The notes: generated by a model not told the origin, from the sequence alone. 64,000 nucleotides of DNA from Trichosporon coremiiforme (GCA_039545355.1 BCJJ01000018.1:620001-684000); one strand, 5' to 3'. Shown: positions 42,601 to 55,009, numbered from the stretch's first letter. A program made the numbers and translations.

Positions 42601-45286
42601 TGGGACGGAGACGTTCGAATTAGCTAGGACGATGCGTCGTTCCACAATGCGCACAAGACACGGTTGTGTGTGGTGCGGGGTTGGGGAGAGGAGCGGAGAG
42701 TTCGGGGCCGGGGGTGAAGAGAAGCGGTACGGCGGGGGCGGTGATGAGCCTGGCCGGTACTCGTCACTGTCTGGATCCTCTTCTTGGTGGATAGACGGTC
42801 TTCGTGAGAGACACGGGGTGCCGACTCGGGAAGACTGGCGCGAATGGGCTCGAGACGGGCCTGCAGACGTGCACGGAGATTGAAGCCAGGGCCGGGGGGA
42901 GGACGGCGCTGGAGAGAGTGGAAGATTGACGGCGCGGTTGCGTGGCGAGCCGTTAAGCTTGAACTTGGTGAAAGGCGGGGACGGGAGTCCAGAGCCAAGC
43001 GAACCAGGAGAGACTTGCTCTGCCGTCAGTTCAAAGTTGGGGAGGTCGTTGTAGGGCCTCGGCGCCATCGTTTCGAGCGACAGTGCGAGTGGCAAGACAT
43101 GTGATGGATGGCAACATGGATAGAGGGGACAGTGGTGTCGCCAGCAGGACGTGCAGCCTCGAGGCAGGCGTGCGCCCCGCTGCACCAGTGTTCATCAGAT
43201 GCGGCGGCGAAGCGGGCGAAGCGTTTCGCACCAGACACATGTGTGTGTATGTGCATCACTGCTGGCTCCCGGACGAGCGGTGAGTACCGACCTCCAGTAC
43301 CTCTAGAGGATCGTGCACCGTTCTGCGATATGAGAAGGCCGCGAAGGCTGATGCCCATGCTTCGGACAACGGGCGCCGGGCTACCGGGACTGGGCGCCGT
43401 AGAGCGTGCGGGTGCGCTGGCCGTGCGGACAGCTCAGCAGACCCGCCAGGTCCGCCAAGTCCAGGAGGCTCTGCGCGCAGAGCCCGAAGCCTTGTAGCCG
43501 TCCCGAAGCCGAAGCCCTCCTCCAGAAGCAGCCACCCGATCACGAACCGAAACACAGAGATAAGCGGCACTGGTAGTCTCGACTTGCTCCACCACTGCGC
43601 TTCTTCGTACTCGGCAGACCATCGTTCGGAGCGAGGGTCGGCCAAAGACACTCGAAACAATGTATTCGCCGTAAAGTTATTGGCCACAAGCGCAAGTGCG
43701 CTAGAAGCCGGATGAATGAGTGGCCGGTAATAGGCCGGTCCTCGCTAGCGTTGCCACTACATGGTACCGTACATGCGGTGCGGCGAGCAGCGAAGCGTGT
43801 GTGGGCATGCACAGTAATCGCCAAGAGAGGAGCGGAGAAAGCGGAGAGAGCGGAGAGGCGAGGAAGACGAGACGAAAGGACAGACGCAAGCAATGCTCGT
43901 GTGACGACGACCGAGGACGGAAGAAGAAACGCGGGATGACTTACATGAGTTGAGCGAAGGTGGACAGATCCCTATCAAAAGAGATCGACGAGGCAAGGGC
44001 GCTGTGGAGGTACCGGTGATGAAGCGGTGCAAGACAGCTGGGATTGTTGTCGACGGCGAGGAAGACTGGGTGTCGTGGAAGGGGGGGTTGGTGAGGGTGT
44101 GTGGGGTGTGAGGAAGAGAGTGGATGGTGATGGTGGGATCGGTATGGGTTGGCTTGCCGAGGAGAGGGATGGAGGGATGTGAGGCTGCGGACTGGAGGTG
44201 AGAGCTGAGTGGTGGTGATAGTCTAGGCTCTAGGCTCAATGCTGAGGCTGGCCGAGCTGGCTGAGGAGGGGCTGAGGCTGAGGGCGGCAAAGAGAGACAG
44301 GGTCGAGTGAGATCACGAGTGAGTGTGCACAGTGGTGACATGGAACTCCTAGATGCATGCAGCCAGGCATCCTGGCTCCTAGGCTCCTGGCTCCTGGCGG
44401 TGCACGGCGCGCGCACGGCACACCCAAGCGAGAGGAACGCGGCTCCTTCATCCAAGGTTGCCCAGCGTGCCCAGCGCGCCCAGCGGACCCAGTCGACCCA
44501 GTCGACCCAGTCGACCCAGGCTAGCCAGGCTCGAGGCTCGAGGCTCCTCTGGGCCCTGGGTGGGGGAACGAGTCACAGCCAACCCCTGGCCACCCTTGCG
44601 AGAGAACACCAGCCAGCCCCATCCAATTGCCCGATCCGGTAATCCAGATACCGCGTCGTCCCTTCCAAGTCCCTCGCCTAGCTTGCCTCCCTTCCCCGCT
44701 CAACCGTTCAGCGTATCGACGTCGCCCTTATCCTACTTGGGCGTCTCAGATCAAATCAAAATCAAATCAAACCCTCTATGAGACGTTGGCCGCATGTGCT
44801 CTTGACATTACAGCCTTCCTGCCCTCCCATCACTACTGGAATGAATGAATGCTGCTCTGGCTGCCCACTACTCAGCCTTTATGGCTATGGGATTCGATGG
44901 TGGACCTCAGTCTCGGCTGCATGGCGGGCGAACATCTTCCCGAAAGGCAATCTCAGATCGACGCCCCCCGGGCGCTCGATTACTATTCCAACGATCGTAC
45001 TGCTCACTACCCTCGGCTGAGAAGCAGCGAGGCGTCGTCCATTCTCGTTCCCCAACTGACCAGAGCCCGTTTAGCGGCGCATTGCGGCGCATCGTTGTGC
45101 GCCCCAGTGGCAGGCGCACACCAATCCGGTCAGGTGTGTCACTCTTATTCTGTTCATGCTATGAGCGAGCGCCAAGCGCTCTTCGGTCCCCGGCTACTTC
45201 TTACCTGACCGAGGCTATGAGCAGTCACTGTCGGGCGTCTATGTGTACGAGTTCTACTTAACCAGCTACTTCTGAGCAACGGTCCT
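42601..45286. other. Upstream region of the Rheb gene, long leader or extra exons, then intergenic
   Basis: On the minus strand 42601-43068 is open in the Rheb frame. Farther up, 43256-43687 is open and reads FTANTLFRVSLADPRSERW and FRFVIGWLLLEEGFGFG without a recognised domain. A pyrimidine-rich stretch with a possible donor (gtaagtcatcc) lies around 43900-44150 and could be a spliced 5' leader. 44340-44560 contains short tandem repeats (see findings). No tRNA or mobile element seen. Confidence 0.4.
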
Positions 45287-47164
45287 CTACCACCGCACCT
45301 CGACACGGCCCTTCGCGCCTGTCCTCACCCCCTTGAACGGCTTGTATCCGACGTCGCCGTGCACCTTGAGCTGGTCAACGCGCAACCCAGAGTACGTGTG
45401 GGTCGGCACGGTGTACGTGACCTGGAAAGCGGGGTCTGGTGTAGGTTTACCGTTTCTGGTCGTTAGCTACCCGTAACGAGTAATGTCATGAATTGCGTTC
45501 GAGAACACGACGAAACGCGTCGTGGGCCACCCCCTTCACCACAACATTGCCTGCAAGCCACCCCAGACAACCATGCGGCCAGGTTGTCGATCCGGTGGTC
45601 CGTGGCTACAGGCTGAAACGACCGTGACGAGCAATGTGCTTAGCACAGCATTGAGACGCCGCATTGGGATGGACATCTGCGATGCGAGCGGCGGCCGCAG
45701 GTGGGCAACGTGAGGGGCACTTGAAAAGTGCCCGTTGCGTCTTCCCCTCCTTCCTTGTGCTGTCCGGTGCGAAGGGACGATTGTCTATTCTTGCTTGTTC
45801 TGTACTCACGAAACGAAACTTCCAGTCAACGTCGGCGATCGTTCCGTCGCAGTCAGTGATGCAAGGTGCCACCGCAGCGTGTGCGTGTTCGGGTCAAAGT
45901 CAATTGTACCGCCGCCGACATGCCCGTCTACAATGCCATCCGGCGCAACGTGCCCCGCCGGACGTCGGTCGCCCGTCTGCGTCGCCGACACTGACACGGT
46001 CAAGCGACCCAGGCAGATCGACACGGTCACGTCCTCGAGCGCACGGTGCGTCAATCGTGAAGTCAACGTCAGCGAGAATTTGCCTGTCTGTTAGCTTCAT
46101 CCGGAAGACATTTTCAGCTACTCACCTCCCGTCTCATCTGTCGCGACCCGCGCCTTCAGACTCAATGGCACCTGAGCCGCCGGCGCTTCGTAATCGAGCA
46201 ACTTAAACTTTCCATCCGGTGGGATGAAGCTGAGCACCGAGTCGCGCTCCCAGCGGTTATACCGGATGCAGGGGTGGAAGGCGGGCTCGCCCATAACGCT
46301 GACGTTGGCGAACGTGAGGAGCAGGTCCGGGTTCCCACTCAAGCGCGAGTTGCAGCTGATCCTTCCCCAGACCTGCGCGCTGATGGTCTTCCCCTTCCTG
46401 TCCACAATCGCGTCCAGCACTTCCTCGATGTCGAAGTAGATCTCGTTGTTGCTGTGTCGCACACCTGGTCGCCGCCACGGTATCGGCGCAGTGAAGGGCG
46501 CAACCTGCTGGTTCTGCATCCTGCGGGGAGTTAGCGGTTGGGGCCGCACTAACTCTACACGGGACCTACCCCGACACGCCTGCCACGTTCAGCAGCTTCC
46601 GCACAAGACTCGGCGGGATCACAATGTCCTTGAGCATGTTCGTCTCCATCGTCATGGGATGGCCCTCGTCGAGCATCTCCTCAATGAGCTGTGCCGAGTT
46701 AGTTGGAGCCCATAAGCTTAACTTACCATATACACTATGTCGAAGTTGTCCTTCACGGTACCCTCAGTCACGTCATCCAGGTACTCTCGCAACGTATCGA
46801 GGAAGCTCTCAAGGAAGGCGAACGCAAATAGCGGGTTCACCTCCCCAGATACTGGCACAAGGTAGCGCAATCCATCGCGCTCGATGTGGCAAAGCGCTGA
46901 TCCATTTCCGCCGCTTCGCGAGAAGGAGTTGACCCAGAGCACGGGCTCGAGCTCGGTCACCTCAGTATCACAGTCGGCCTTCGCCGCAAGCGAGCGCTGC
47001 TGGGACAGGGCGTGATTGAACGCATCGACATGGATCGCAGCGTAGGACGGAGGGTGCGTTGTAAAGTTGGACGTGATCAAGGCCTTGCTGTTGGTTAGCT
47101 GGAAATGCCCGACCTCAGCTCACCCGTTGTTGTCCAGGATAATGATGCCGTCTATCCGTGCCAT
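45287..47164 (-). CDS. APM3: AP-3 adaptor complex mu subunit
   Basis: Medium chain of the AP-3 coat, which sorts cargo from Golgi/endosome to vacuole. Five or more exons. The N-terminal longin domain starts MARIDGIIILDNNGKALITSNF, continues to FAFLESFLDTLREYLDD and DNFDIVYMLIEEMLDEG, and a linker exon reads PPSLVRKLLNVAGVSG. The mu-homology domain begins IPWRRPGVRHSNNEIYFDIEE with WGRISCNSRLSGNPDLLL, FHPCIRYNRWERDSVLSFIPPDG and DFDPNTHTLRWHLASLT; the end is YKPFKGVRTGAKGRVEVRW. The last intron is about 340 nt, much longer than the others; its acceptor gtagctaacgaccag yields a seamless frame (SNGKPTPDPAFQVTYTV). Divergent from NSA1 by 230 bp. Confidence 0.9.
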
Positions 47165-47394
47165 CTTGGCAAAGTGAAAAGACGAGGAAAACGACGGGCG
47201 GCGAGGAAGGCGGAAAGTCAGTCAAGGAAGGAGCGATCGACAAACGAGACGTGGTTGTGTCATGTCCCTCGTCACTAGCGGAATTGTGGGGCACCGCGGC
47301 GTCAAATCTGAGATTTTTGCCAGTCACCAGTCCACACCTCCACTACTGCTTGTTGACGCCAATCTCATCAGCTCCCATCTATCCAGGCGACACA

Positions 47395-48780
47395 ATGACG
47401 ACGCACACGTACCGCTCGGTCGACTTCTGGGCGCCGGCTCTGCACCCCAACACTCTCCTGCATGTCGCTGTGCCGGAGCCGGGACCGAGCCGCGACCCAA
47501 TCGTGCGCCACTTCGCGATCAAGCACGGCGACCACGAGGCGGTCTCCGTGGTCAAGAGGATGACCCGGACAGAGGGAGGAGTGAGTGCATCTGTCTCCAG
47601 CTGACGACGTGTGCTAGAAGCTAACATGCAGCTGCTTCTCGTTGACGACTCGTTCAAGGTTACGCAGGTCTCTGTGCCGACGGAGGAGGCGCCGATTCCG
47701 ACTGTCTCGGCTCAGGTCAAGGCCAAGGTCCCCGCGAAGGGAACGGTCATGTGGTCTGGTCTCTCGACGGTGCAGGGCAAGGCGATCTCTTCGCTCACCT
47801 CTGGCCGAGTAAACCTGTTCAACGACGACCTGACCTCCGAGAGCCTGAAGCTCGGCGCGCCGGCGCTGACGTTGTCGACGATCGAGGGTTCGTCCCAGTT
47901 TGCGGTGGCGGGTAAGGAGCTCGAGGTGATGATCCTCGATGCTGAGCGGGCTTTTTCCTCTTCATCCGGAAAGAGGAAAGCGGACGATGCGCTCCCAGGA
48001 GAGATCTGGCGCGCAAAGAACCTCCCGCACAACCACCTCCGCCTCCGCCAACCCATTTACCACCTTGCCTCCACCTTCCTCGATACTCCCTCCTCCCTAC
48101 TTACCGGAACCAAGGCCGGACAGATCAGGCGGTACGACACGCGGCAGCGCAAGCCGGTGCACAACTGGGCCGTGGGCAAGGATGCTGCTGGCGTGCAGGG
48201 CCTCGTCTATGCCGGCGAGAACGAAGTCTTTTTCTCCGACCTGGCGAACACGCTCGGTGCCCTCGACCTCCGTACGGGCAAGGTGCTGTACCAGGTGCCG
48301 AACTTGAGCGCGACGACGAACTGGATGACGACGCTGCCGCACGAGATGGAGGACGGCAAGAAATTCGGCGCCGACGCCCTGCCGAAGTCAAGTTTCGCTG
48401 GTCTCGCCGCCATCGCCTCCGATGCGACGCTGCGTGTCTGCCAGACGACGCCGCCGCCGAGCGACGGACCCGTCAAGGGCAACTGGAACACGTGCGGAAG
48501 CAAGAAGTCTGCCGTGCTCGCCTCCGTCGGCGGTGTTGGTGTTGGAAGCTGTGTTTTCGATGGCTTCGGCACGCACACCGAGATCATCGAAAAGAAGGAG
48601 AAGGAGCGCAAGGAGGGCGACGACGACGATGACGAGATCTCGGACGAGGAGGTCGATGACGATGAGGAGGAGGAGATGTGGGAGGGCATGGGCGAGGCCG
48701 AGGAGGGAAGCGATGAGGAGGAGGAGGAAGAGTCTGACGAGGAAGAGGAGGATGAGCCGGCACGCAAGCGCCGGAAGTAG
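47395..48780 (+). CDS. NSA1: Ribosome biogenesis protein Nsa1 / WDR74
   Basis: WD-repeat protein that joins early pre-60S particles and is released by the AAA-ATPase Rix7/NVL. Two exons: exon 1 ends at RTEGG, exon 2 begins LLLVDDSFK. Typical blocks are ISSLTSGRVNLF, FAVAGKELEVMILD, GEIWRAKNLPHNHLRLRQP, SLLTGTKAGQIRRYDTRQRKPV and FSDLANTLGALDLRTGKVLYQ. The propeller is followed by a long Asp/Glu tail (residues about 395-445) ending PARKRRK, a likely nuclear localisation signal. About 447 residues. Divergent from APM3. Confidence 0.86.
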
Positions 48781-48895
48781 GTTGATCTTGGGTCTCATTT
48801 CATTCATGCATAGCTTCATTTTCATTCCGTGCGTGTATTTTAAGACTGCTGACCAACAGATCAATCACTACGACTACTCATCTACTGATAAAACA

Positions 48896-50747
48896 CTACC
48901 AGCGGCCGCGCCAGAGTCCACCGATCCGCCCGAAACGCGTAAACGGCGGTGCACGAATCCCGAGGCGGTTCATTTGATTGCGCGCCTCTTCATCCTCCTC
49001 ATCTTCCTCCTCCGCCTTGATGGGCTCGGGATCGTGTCTCTTGTGCCCGAGAACAAGTGCGCCAGATTGCATCCCCGCCGCGCATATCGAGAAGACGAAC
49101 GCCTTCTGTCCGTCGTCGTCCGCGGGGAAGTTGACCCTGGTCGGCGCCTCCTTGGGCTGCCCGCGGTAGAACGCCTTCTGCAGCGCACCATCGCCCGACA
49201 GGCCTAGCTGTCCGTGCCCGTCCTGGCCCCAAGTGTACATGTCACCGCGGTTCGTTAGGGCTGCAAAGTGGTGGTCGCCCGCTGCGAACTGCACGACTGG
49301 TCCGTCGAGGACAGGTAGAGGCTTCGCCTCCACCTCCTTCATGCTGTCTGCGCTGTATGGGCCGACCGCTTTGCCGACGAGCACGTTCGACTCATCCGGC
49401 GCTGCCCCGCTCGAGGACGGGATAGAGTACGACGCGAGCGTCTGAAACTGCGCCGTGACATGTGAGATCCCTGGCGAGCTGAATTGTGGGATGTATATCC
49501 AGTCGCCGAGCCGATCGTTCATGCATGGTAGGAACCAGACTTCGCCATTCTCCTTGAGCGCAATGAGGAAGTCGATGCCGGCGGCGATGCGCACAGCACG
49601 CTGGCGCTCGTCGTCGAAGCCGGGATTCGCGGCACCTTCCGGCCGTTCGGGGACGGGAGGGGCGTCGAGCACGGGTTCGGGACCGACTTCGCCCCAGCGC
49701 AGCTGCCGCTTCTCGTCGCCGTCGGACAGCGGGCCGTGCAGATCGTCCGTGGCCGTCTGCGCGGACTTGTAACCCTCTGAGAACGGGAACCAGATGAACA
49801 CGCGGCCCTCGTTCGTCAGACAGGCCGAGATGTGCCAGCCGGCCGCGATCTGGGCGACGTGCGCCGAGCGACCGGGACCGCGAGCACCCGACGCCGATGG
49901 CGCAGTGAGCTCGGGGGCAGTGTGCCGATAAGCCTGAGGTCAGCTTGGAGCAGGAATAGCAGCTCACCCTTCCCCAGTTCCTCAGCTCCCAGATGAGGTT
50001 GTCAGAGTCGAGGACAAGCAAGTGACTGCGACCGCATGCGACGGACACGGCACGGCAGGGCAGTGGAATGCGAGTCGCCTTGTCGACACGAGTATGCGGG
50101 CTCTCCCAGTTCTCGTACCAGCCGCCGCGCTCGGCCCAAAGTGTACCTGAAGTCAGCGGCGACGGAGCGCGCTTACTCACCCCACACCCATACCCCACCC
50201 TTAGCGTCACGCGCTGTGTAACTCCATCCGCCAGTCTGCAGCTCCACGATACGCTCGCGACATACACCCTCTACCGGCTGCTCCTCGTCATCTGCGGCCA
50301 ACGAGTCGGCGGGATACTTGGGAGCTGGCGCCTTGAAGCTCGGCGTAGCGTCGGCTGGTGCGGGAACGCTAGACCACCGGTTTGGGTCGACGCCGGATAT
50401 GGCTCCCAGTCGACCGTTCTCATTCGCACCCCACAGATAGACACGCGGCCGCCAAAGGCCAAGGTACACGCGCTGGAACCAGTGCGAGTCGTCCTCGGAC
50501 GGCTTGCTGAGTGCGATCGAGGGGCGATACGAGAAGTCGCGGGCCGTCTTGAGGCGCCAGAGACCTGGGTCCTCCTGGACATCAGCTGCGGAGTTGGAGG
50601 GTCACGCACGACTAGGGCATGCAACTGCTGGTTGACCTGGGACACCGAGGCCAGATCCTTCGGCGAGAGCAGAGGCAGGATGTCATAGATGAGGACCTCG
50701 TTGGGTAGGTCGAGAAGCGAGGCGCCATCGTGGCCGCTGACAGACAT
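48896..50747 (-). CDS. F-box protein with RCC1-like repeats (SCF adaptor)
   Basis: Probably a substrate adaptor for an SCF ubiquitin ligase; yeast Saf1 has the same F-box plus RCC1 layout. The N-terminal F-box is LLDLPNEVLIYDILPLLSPKDLASVSQVN. Introns then lead to a linker (RDFSYRPSIALSKPSEDDSHW) and RCC1-type blades: VYLWGANENGRLG, WSYTARDAKGGVWVWG, VACGRSHLLVLDSDNLIWE, IAAGWHISACLTNEGRVFIW, RIAAGIDFLIALKENGEVWF and FAAGDHHFAALTNRGDMYTWGQDGHGQLGL (seen in parts). The C-terminus is an acidic stretch and RIGGLWRGRW. Four or more exons. The substrate cannot be told from sequence. Confidence 0.82.
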
Positions 50748-51005
50748 GATGCAATGTGACGATGCAGGGAGGGCTTGCCACCGCGAACGTTTATATCAAT
50801 CGGCTTCCACCGAACCCTAGCCACGCGTCATACTAGTTTCAGAGGTCGCCATCCACCATGCACCGCCCTGCAAACGCGCTTCCAGTAATAGTGCTAGACA
50901 TACACGATGCGATGCATCAAACAGAGAGATCAAAAGCGAAGCTACAGAACCACAGAGGTGGACGAAATATGATGATGGCACAGGAGGGAAGACACGTGAG
51001 CAAGT

Positions 51006-51468
51006 TTACTTGGTGGTGAACTTGGTGACGGCCTTGGTTCCCTCAGAGATGGCGTGCTTCGAGAGCTCTCCGGGAAGGATAAGACGGACGGCGGTCTGGA
51101 TCTCACGCGACGAGATGGTCGAGCGGTGGTTGTACGACGCGAGCTTGGACGCCTCGGTGGCAATGCGCTCGAAGATGTCGGCAACAAAGGAGTTGAGAAT
51201 GGCCATGGCCTTGTTGCTGAATCGTCAGCAGAGTTCCTTGCGCGTGATTCTTCTTAACTCACGAGATACCAGTGTCGGGGTGGACCTGCTTCAGGACCTT
51301 GTAGATGTACGAAGAGTACGACTCGACACGCTTCTTGGTGCGCTTCTTGCCGCCCTCCTTGGTGGACGACGTCTTGGCAGCCTTAGCGGGAGCCTTGGAA
51401 GCGGCGGCGGGGGCCTTCGAGGCCTGGGAGGCGGGAGCCTTGGAAGCGACGGACGACTTGGGAGGCAT
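51006..51468 (-). CDS. HTB1: Histone H2B
   Basis: Core nucleosome histone. The N-terminal tail is Ala/Lys/Ser-rich ([18 protein letters not shown]) and the histone fold reads [20 protein letters not shown], then [20 protein letters not shown] and [20 protein letters not shown], ending [10 protein letters not shown]. The conserved C-terminal lysine of the ubiquitylation site is in AVTKF. One intron interrupts the fold between IS and NKAMA. It is transcribed away from H2A across a shared 470-bp promoter, the usual fungal arrangement. Confidence 0.96.
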
Positions 51469-51938
51469 TGTAGATGGAAGTGTTGGCGGAGTTGGAGTTG
51501 AAGAAGACGAAGGACGATGGACGAGTTGAAGTTGTCGGTAGACGAGGTGGGAGAATTATAAGTGTGTCGTGCAGCAGCGCGCCTGGGTAGTTTGTTGTGA
51601 GTTGGTCTCTGACAGCCGCGTCGGCTGTTATTCCGCGCTACGTCAGCGTTAATTCCAAGGCACTACCGTTGATTTCACGTGACCGGGGCATTTTGGGTGA
51701 GGTTGCAACTGATTCCCTGATCGTTGGTCAGGCACGGGATTTGTGCCACGTAGTCCCGAAATAATTCAAAACAGCGCCACCACTAATGCAAGCTCTCGCG
51801 AGCGCGTCCAAGTTCATAAAGCACACCTGCACCGAGCCGATTTCGACATCCCATCAACTTCCAAGTCGCCTGTCTTCTCCAACTTCGTTCACGAAGCCCA
51901 CTCTCACCACCTTTACCTTTACCAACAACTCAGCAACA
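51469..51938. promoter_or_regulatory. Bidirectional histone H2B-H2A promoter
   Basis: 470 bp between divergent histone start codons. TATA-like elements occur on each side: ttataa at about 51556 for H2B and cataaa at about 51815 for H2A. A palindromic core between them (near 51600-51720) would hold the shared upstream sites, but I recognise no known histone-gene motif. Confidence 0.6.
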
Positions 51939-52396
51939 ATGTCTTCTGGTGGCAAGTCTGGCGGCAAGTCCGGCTCCGAGTCCAAGTCGACCTCGCGTTC
52001 GTCCAAGGCCGGTCTCCAGTTCCCCGTCGGTCGTATCCACCGTCTCCTGAAGCGCGGCAACTACGCCCAGCGTATCGGTTCGGGTGCTCCCGTCTACCTC
52101 GCCGCCGTTCTTGAGTGTAAGTTGACCAGAGTGAATACTTCGAGCTCAGCTGACTTCCAGACCTCGCTGCTGAGATCCTCGAGCTTGCCGGCAACGCCGC
52201 CCGTGACAACAAGAAGTCGCGTATCGTCCCCCGTCACCTTCAGCTCGCCGTCCGCAACGACGAGGAGCTGAACAAGCTCCTTGGCTCGGTCGTCATCTCG
52301 CAGGGTGGTGTCCTCCCCAACATCCTTTCGGAGCTCCTTCCCCCCAAGGGCAAGGGCGGCAACAAGGCCAAGATCCCCGGCTCGCAGGACGCTTAA
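51939..52396 (+). CDS. HTA1: Histone H2A
   Basis: Core nucleosome histone. Starts [20 protein letters not shown]; fold blocks are [60 protein letters not shown] and [15 protein letters not shown]. One intron splits the VLE/YLAAE junction. The C-terminus is KIPGSQDA, with SQD in place of the usual fungal SQE-hydrophobic phosphorylation site. About 136 residues. Divergent from H2B. Confidence 0.95.
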
Positions 52397-52689
52397 GCGC
52401 CCTTCCTTCTTCTCTTCATTACAGTGTTTTTCGTTTTCGCTTCATCCTTTGTACCAGTGTCCGCATGAGATGCACCATTGTATCATAACACCCACGCTGT
52501 TGCTGCCTTCTCTGCTGACTGCGCATTGGGCGAACGCCGAGCACAGACCGCACGGTCAAGTCGCGTCAACCTGCGCCCCATGTTCCAGACTACGTGCCCC
52601 TATTCTGAACTTCCTCGCAATGCTGGCGATGTCTTCCTCGCCGCCGCCCGCGCATGCAAGTCCTGCGAACCCGATACATACAGTCTAGT

Positions 52690-54794
52690 CTAGAATACGA
52701 AGTCCTCCACGCGCCACTTGCCGACCTGCTCCTCGGTCTCGTCCTTCCTCTTGGCGTCCGCCCTCTCCCGTCCAGCGCGCAGCGTAGCCTCGACCGGCGC
52801 CTTGAGGCGCCTGTAGTCGTTCTGGGCCGCGAGAGCGGGCTCGATGGCAGCCTTGAAGCGCTCGATAACAGCCTGCGCAGTGGGAAGCGTGACGAGGTTA
52901 CCGAGCTGGGCGTCGAGGAGCATGGAGGCATGCTGGACCAACGCAGCGACGGGCGGGAGGTCCTTGGCCGACTGGCGCTCGGGCCAGGACTCGAGCCCGT
53001 CGCCGCGTGAGGTGTGGGACTCGGCCCAGGCCGAGTACTGCTCGAGCACCTTCAGCGCGTCCGTCGGGGAGAGGGCGCGCAGCTCGGCGCGGTACGCCGG
53101 ATCCGGCTCGGGGCCGGAGAGAATGTCCTCGAGGACCTGGGACAGCGAGGGGCCAGTCTTGCCCTCGAGGGCGTGCTGGATCACGCCGACCGTAGCCTTG
53201 GAGGGAAGCGCGGGCGAGGAGCGAACGAGGCGGGAGATGTTACGCCAGTCGCCGACGGGGAGGAGGGCACCGAGGACAAGGCCGCCGGCGTACATGTCGT
53301 CGGAGAGGAGGCGGCGCTCAGCAAGCGTGCTGATGATGCGGCCGGCGTAGGGACCCTTGCTCTTGCCCTTCGTCTCGAGGGCGGCGTCGAAGACGGCGCT
53401 GACGACGCGTCGGACGACAGAGTCGGGGACGGTCGCCTGTCGCTTGCCGCTGCCGTGCGCGTGTGCCGTGGCCTTCTTGTCCTCCTCGTCGAGCCAGTAC
53501 TGGAAGCTCTTCTCCGCCTTCTCCGGCGTGTTGGCGGCAAGAGACGTGCGCAGGCCGTCGAGCATCTTGTCGACCGCACCATGGGGCTGCGTCCGCTGCG
53601 AGAAGACCTCGGCGGTGGCCTCGGCGGATCCGATCAGAGACGAGAGACCGATGCCGCTCTCCGGCACAGAGACGTCGAGGACATGGATAACGGATCGTCC
53701 GCTGCCGTCAGAACCCGGGTGCGAGAGCACAGTGCCGAGGGAGTAAATACCGGGCGCCTGCGAGAGGACGGCAAGGTGCGTGATCTGCGTCGTTCCGCTC
53801 GAAATAGCCTGCGTCGCGAGCACGGCGGGGAGGTCAGGAAGAGGCGAGACGAGGGCGACCGAGGGAGACGGGTGGGGGACAGCGAGGGCTGCGACGGGAC
53901 GGCCAGCCATGCCGAGGGAGACGATCGCAGCCGGGGTGCAGGGGTGGGCGAGAGGGATGGAGCCGCCGCCAGCCTCGAGGTCAGTGACCTTGCGGACGTG
54001 AACGCGGTTGTTGCTGTCAATAGCCGTGAGCACACCGCCACCAACGGAGGCAGCGAGGAGAGAGAGCGGCTCCTTGCCCAGCGTAACGTCGGCGGAGAGC
54101 TCTGCGCGTCCACCCTCACGGTCGAGCGAGAAAGCGTACACCCGTCCATGCTCGTCGGCAAGCACGACGCGATTTCCCTCGACACCAGCAGCCAGGATCC
54201 GCGCCTTGCCTCGCGGCTTCTGGAGCGCCTTCACGCTTCCGTCCTCGTTGATCAGGTGCAGCGACGCCGCGGCGCCGACAGCAAGCAGGGGCCACCCGCC
54301 GTTGAGAGCGTGAAGGCTCTGCACCGGCTGCTCGAGCGCAATCGCACGCTTCTCTCCCTCCTCTCCGCTCCAGATCCAGACACCCCGTCCCTCGCCCTTG
54401 ACTCCCTCGCCGCTGTAGATACCGACAGCCGTTGTCCTGCTGTTCTCCGCCTCCCCCTCCTCGTTCTCGGTCTCGGTGACAAACGAGACGGGAGCAGTCG
54501 CGAAAATCGTCGAAGGCGAAACCGTGAAGGACGTCGCTGGTCGGAGCGTCTTGATCTGTCCGTCAGCTTTAGCTCCGAGTGCTAGCTCACATCGTAGGTC
54601 CACACTCCGTCGCCGTGCACGGCAGCAACGGCAAGCTTCGGCCGTCCGTGAACCGGGCCGAGCGTAACGTGCGGCGCGCGCGAAGTCGACGCATGCGCGT
54701 ACGGGAAGGTTGCGAGCGACGTCGGGGCCGATATCGTCGCCATCGTGGTGCTGTTGTTGCTTGCGAATATCTGCAGGGTCGATCGAAGTGACAT
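52690..54794 (-). CDS. Nucleolar beta-propeller protein, NOL11/Utp8-like
   Basis: Probably a subunit of the t-UTP part of the small-subunit processome (pre-18S rRNA synthesis). Two exons: MSLRSTLQIFASNN...GDGVWTYD, then IKTLRPATSFTVSPSTIFATA and a run of propeller-like strands (GGWPLLAVGAAASLHLIN, RILAAGVEGNRVVLADEHGRVYAF, LLAASVGGGVLTAIDSNNRVHV). The C-terminal helical part ends with HASMLLDAQLGNLVTLPTAQ and KWRVEDFVF, the same order as the end of human NOL11. About 690 residues. The match is at the level of layout and the C-terminal pattern, so the assignment is moderate. The opposite strand carries a 523-codon shadow frame. Confidence 0.65.
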
Positions 54795-55009
54795 CGTTCA
54801 GAAATGTTGAAGATGGAAATATTGAATTACGTAATGTCACGTGGGCGGCATGTTGTCATCGGTGCTCGACATCGAGTTCCGAGACGCAATGGTCAGCTGG
54901 GTGACAGATTGCGATGCAAGTTTGTGCCCCGTGTATGCATACAAGCCTTCAGGTGACAGGTGAAGAGGCGCTGACAGTCAGCGCAAGGGAAGAGCGGACT
55001 TTCAAAAAG

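Noticed and set aside
43757..44455. 233-codon minus-strand frame rich in Ser/Pro/Thr
   Set aside because: Starts with TTG and coincides with pyrimidine-rich DNA that looks like a promoter and leader; no domain.
45430..45460. A 5-nt micro-exon aaacg in APM3
   Set aside because: It would require a 15-nt intron. Reading straight through from the acceptor gives the same frame, so no micro-exon is needed.
53014..54585. 523-codon plus-strand frame opposite the NOL11/Utp8-like gene
   Set aside because: Antisense shadow without recognisable motifs.
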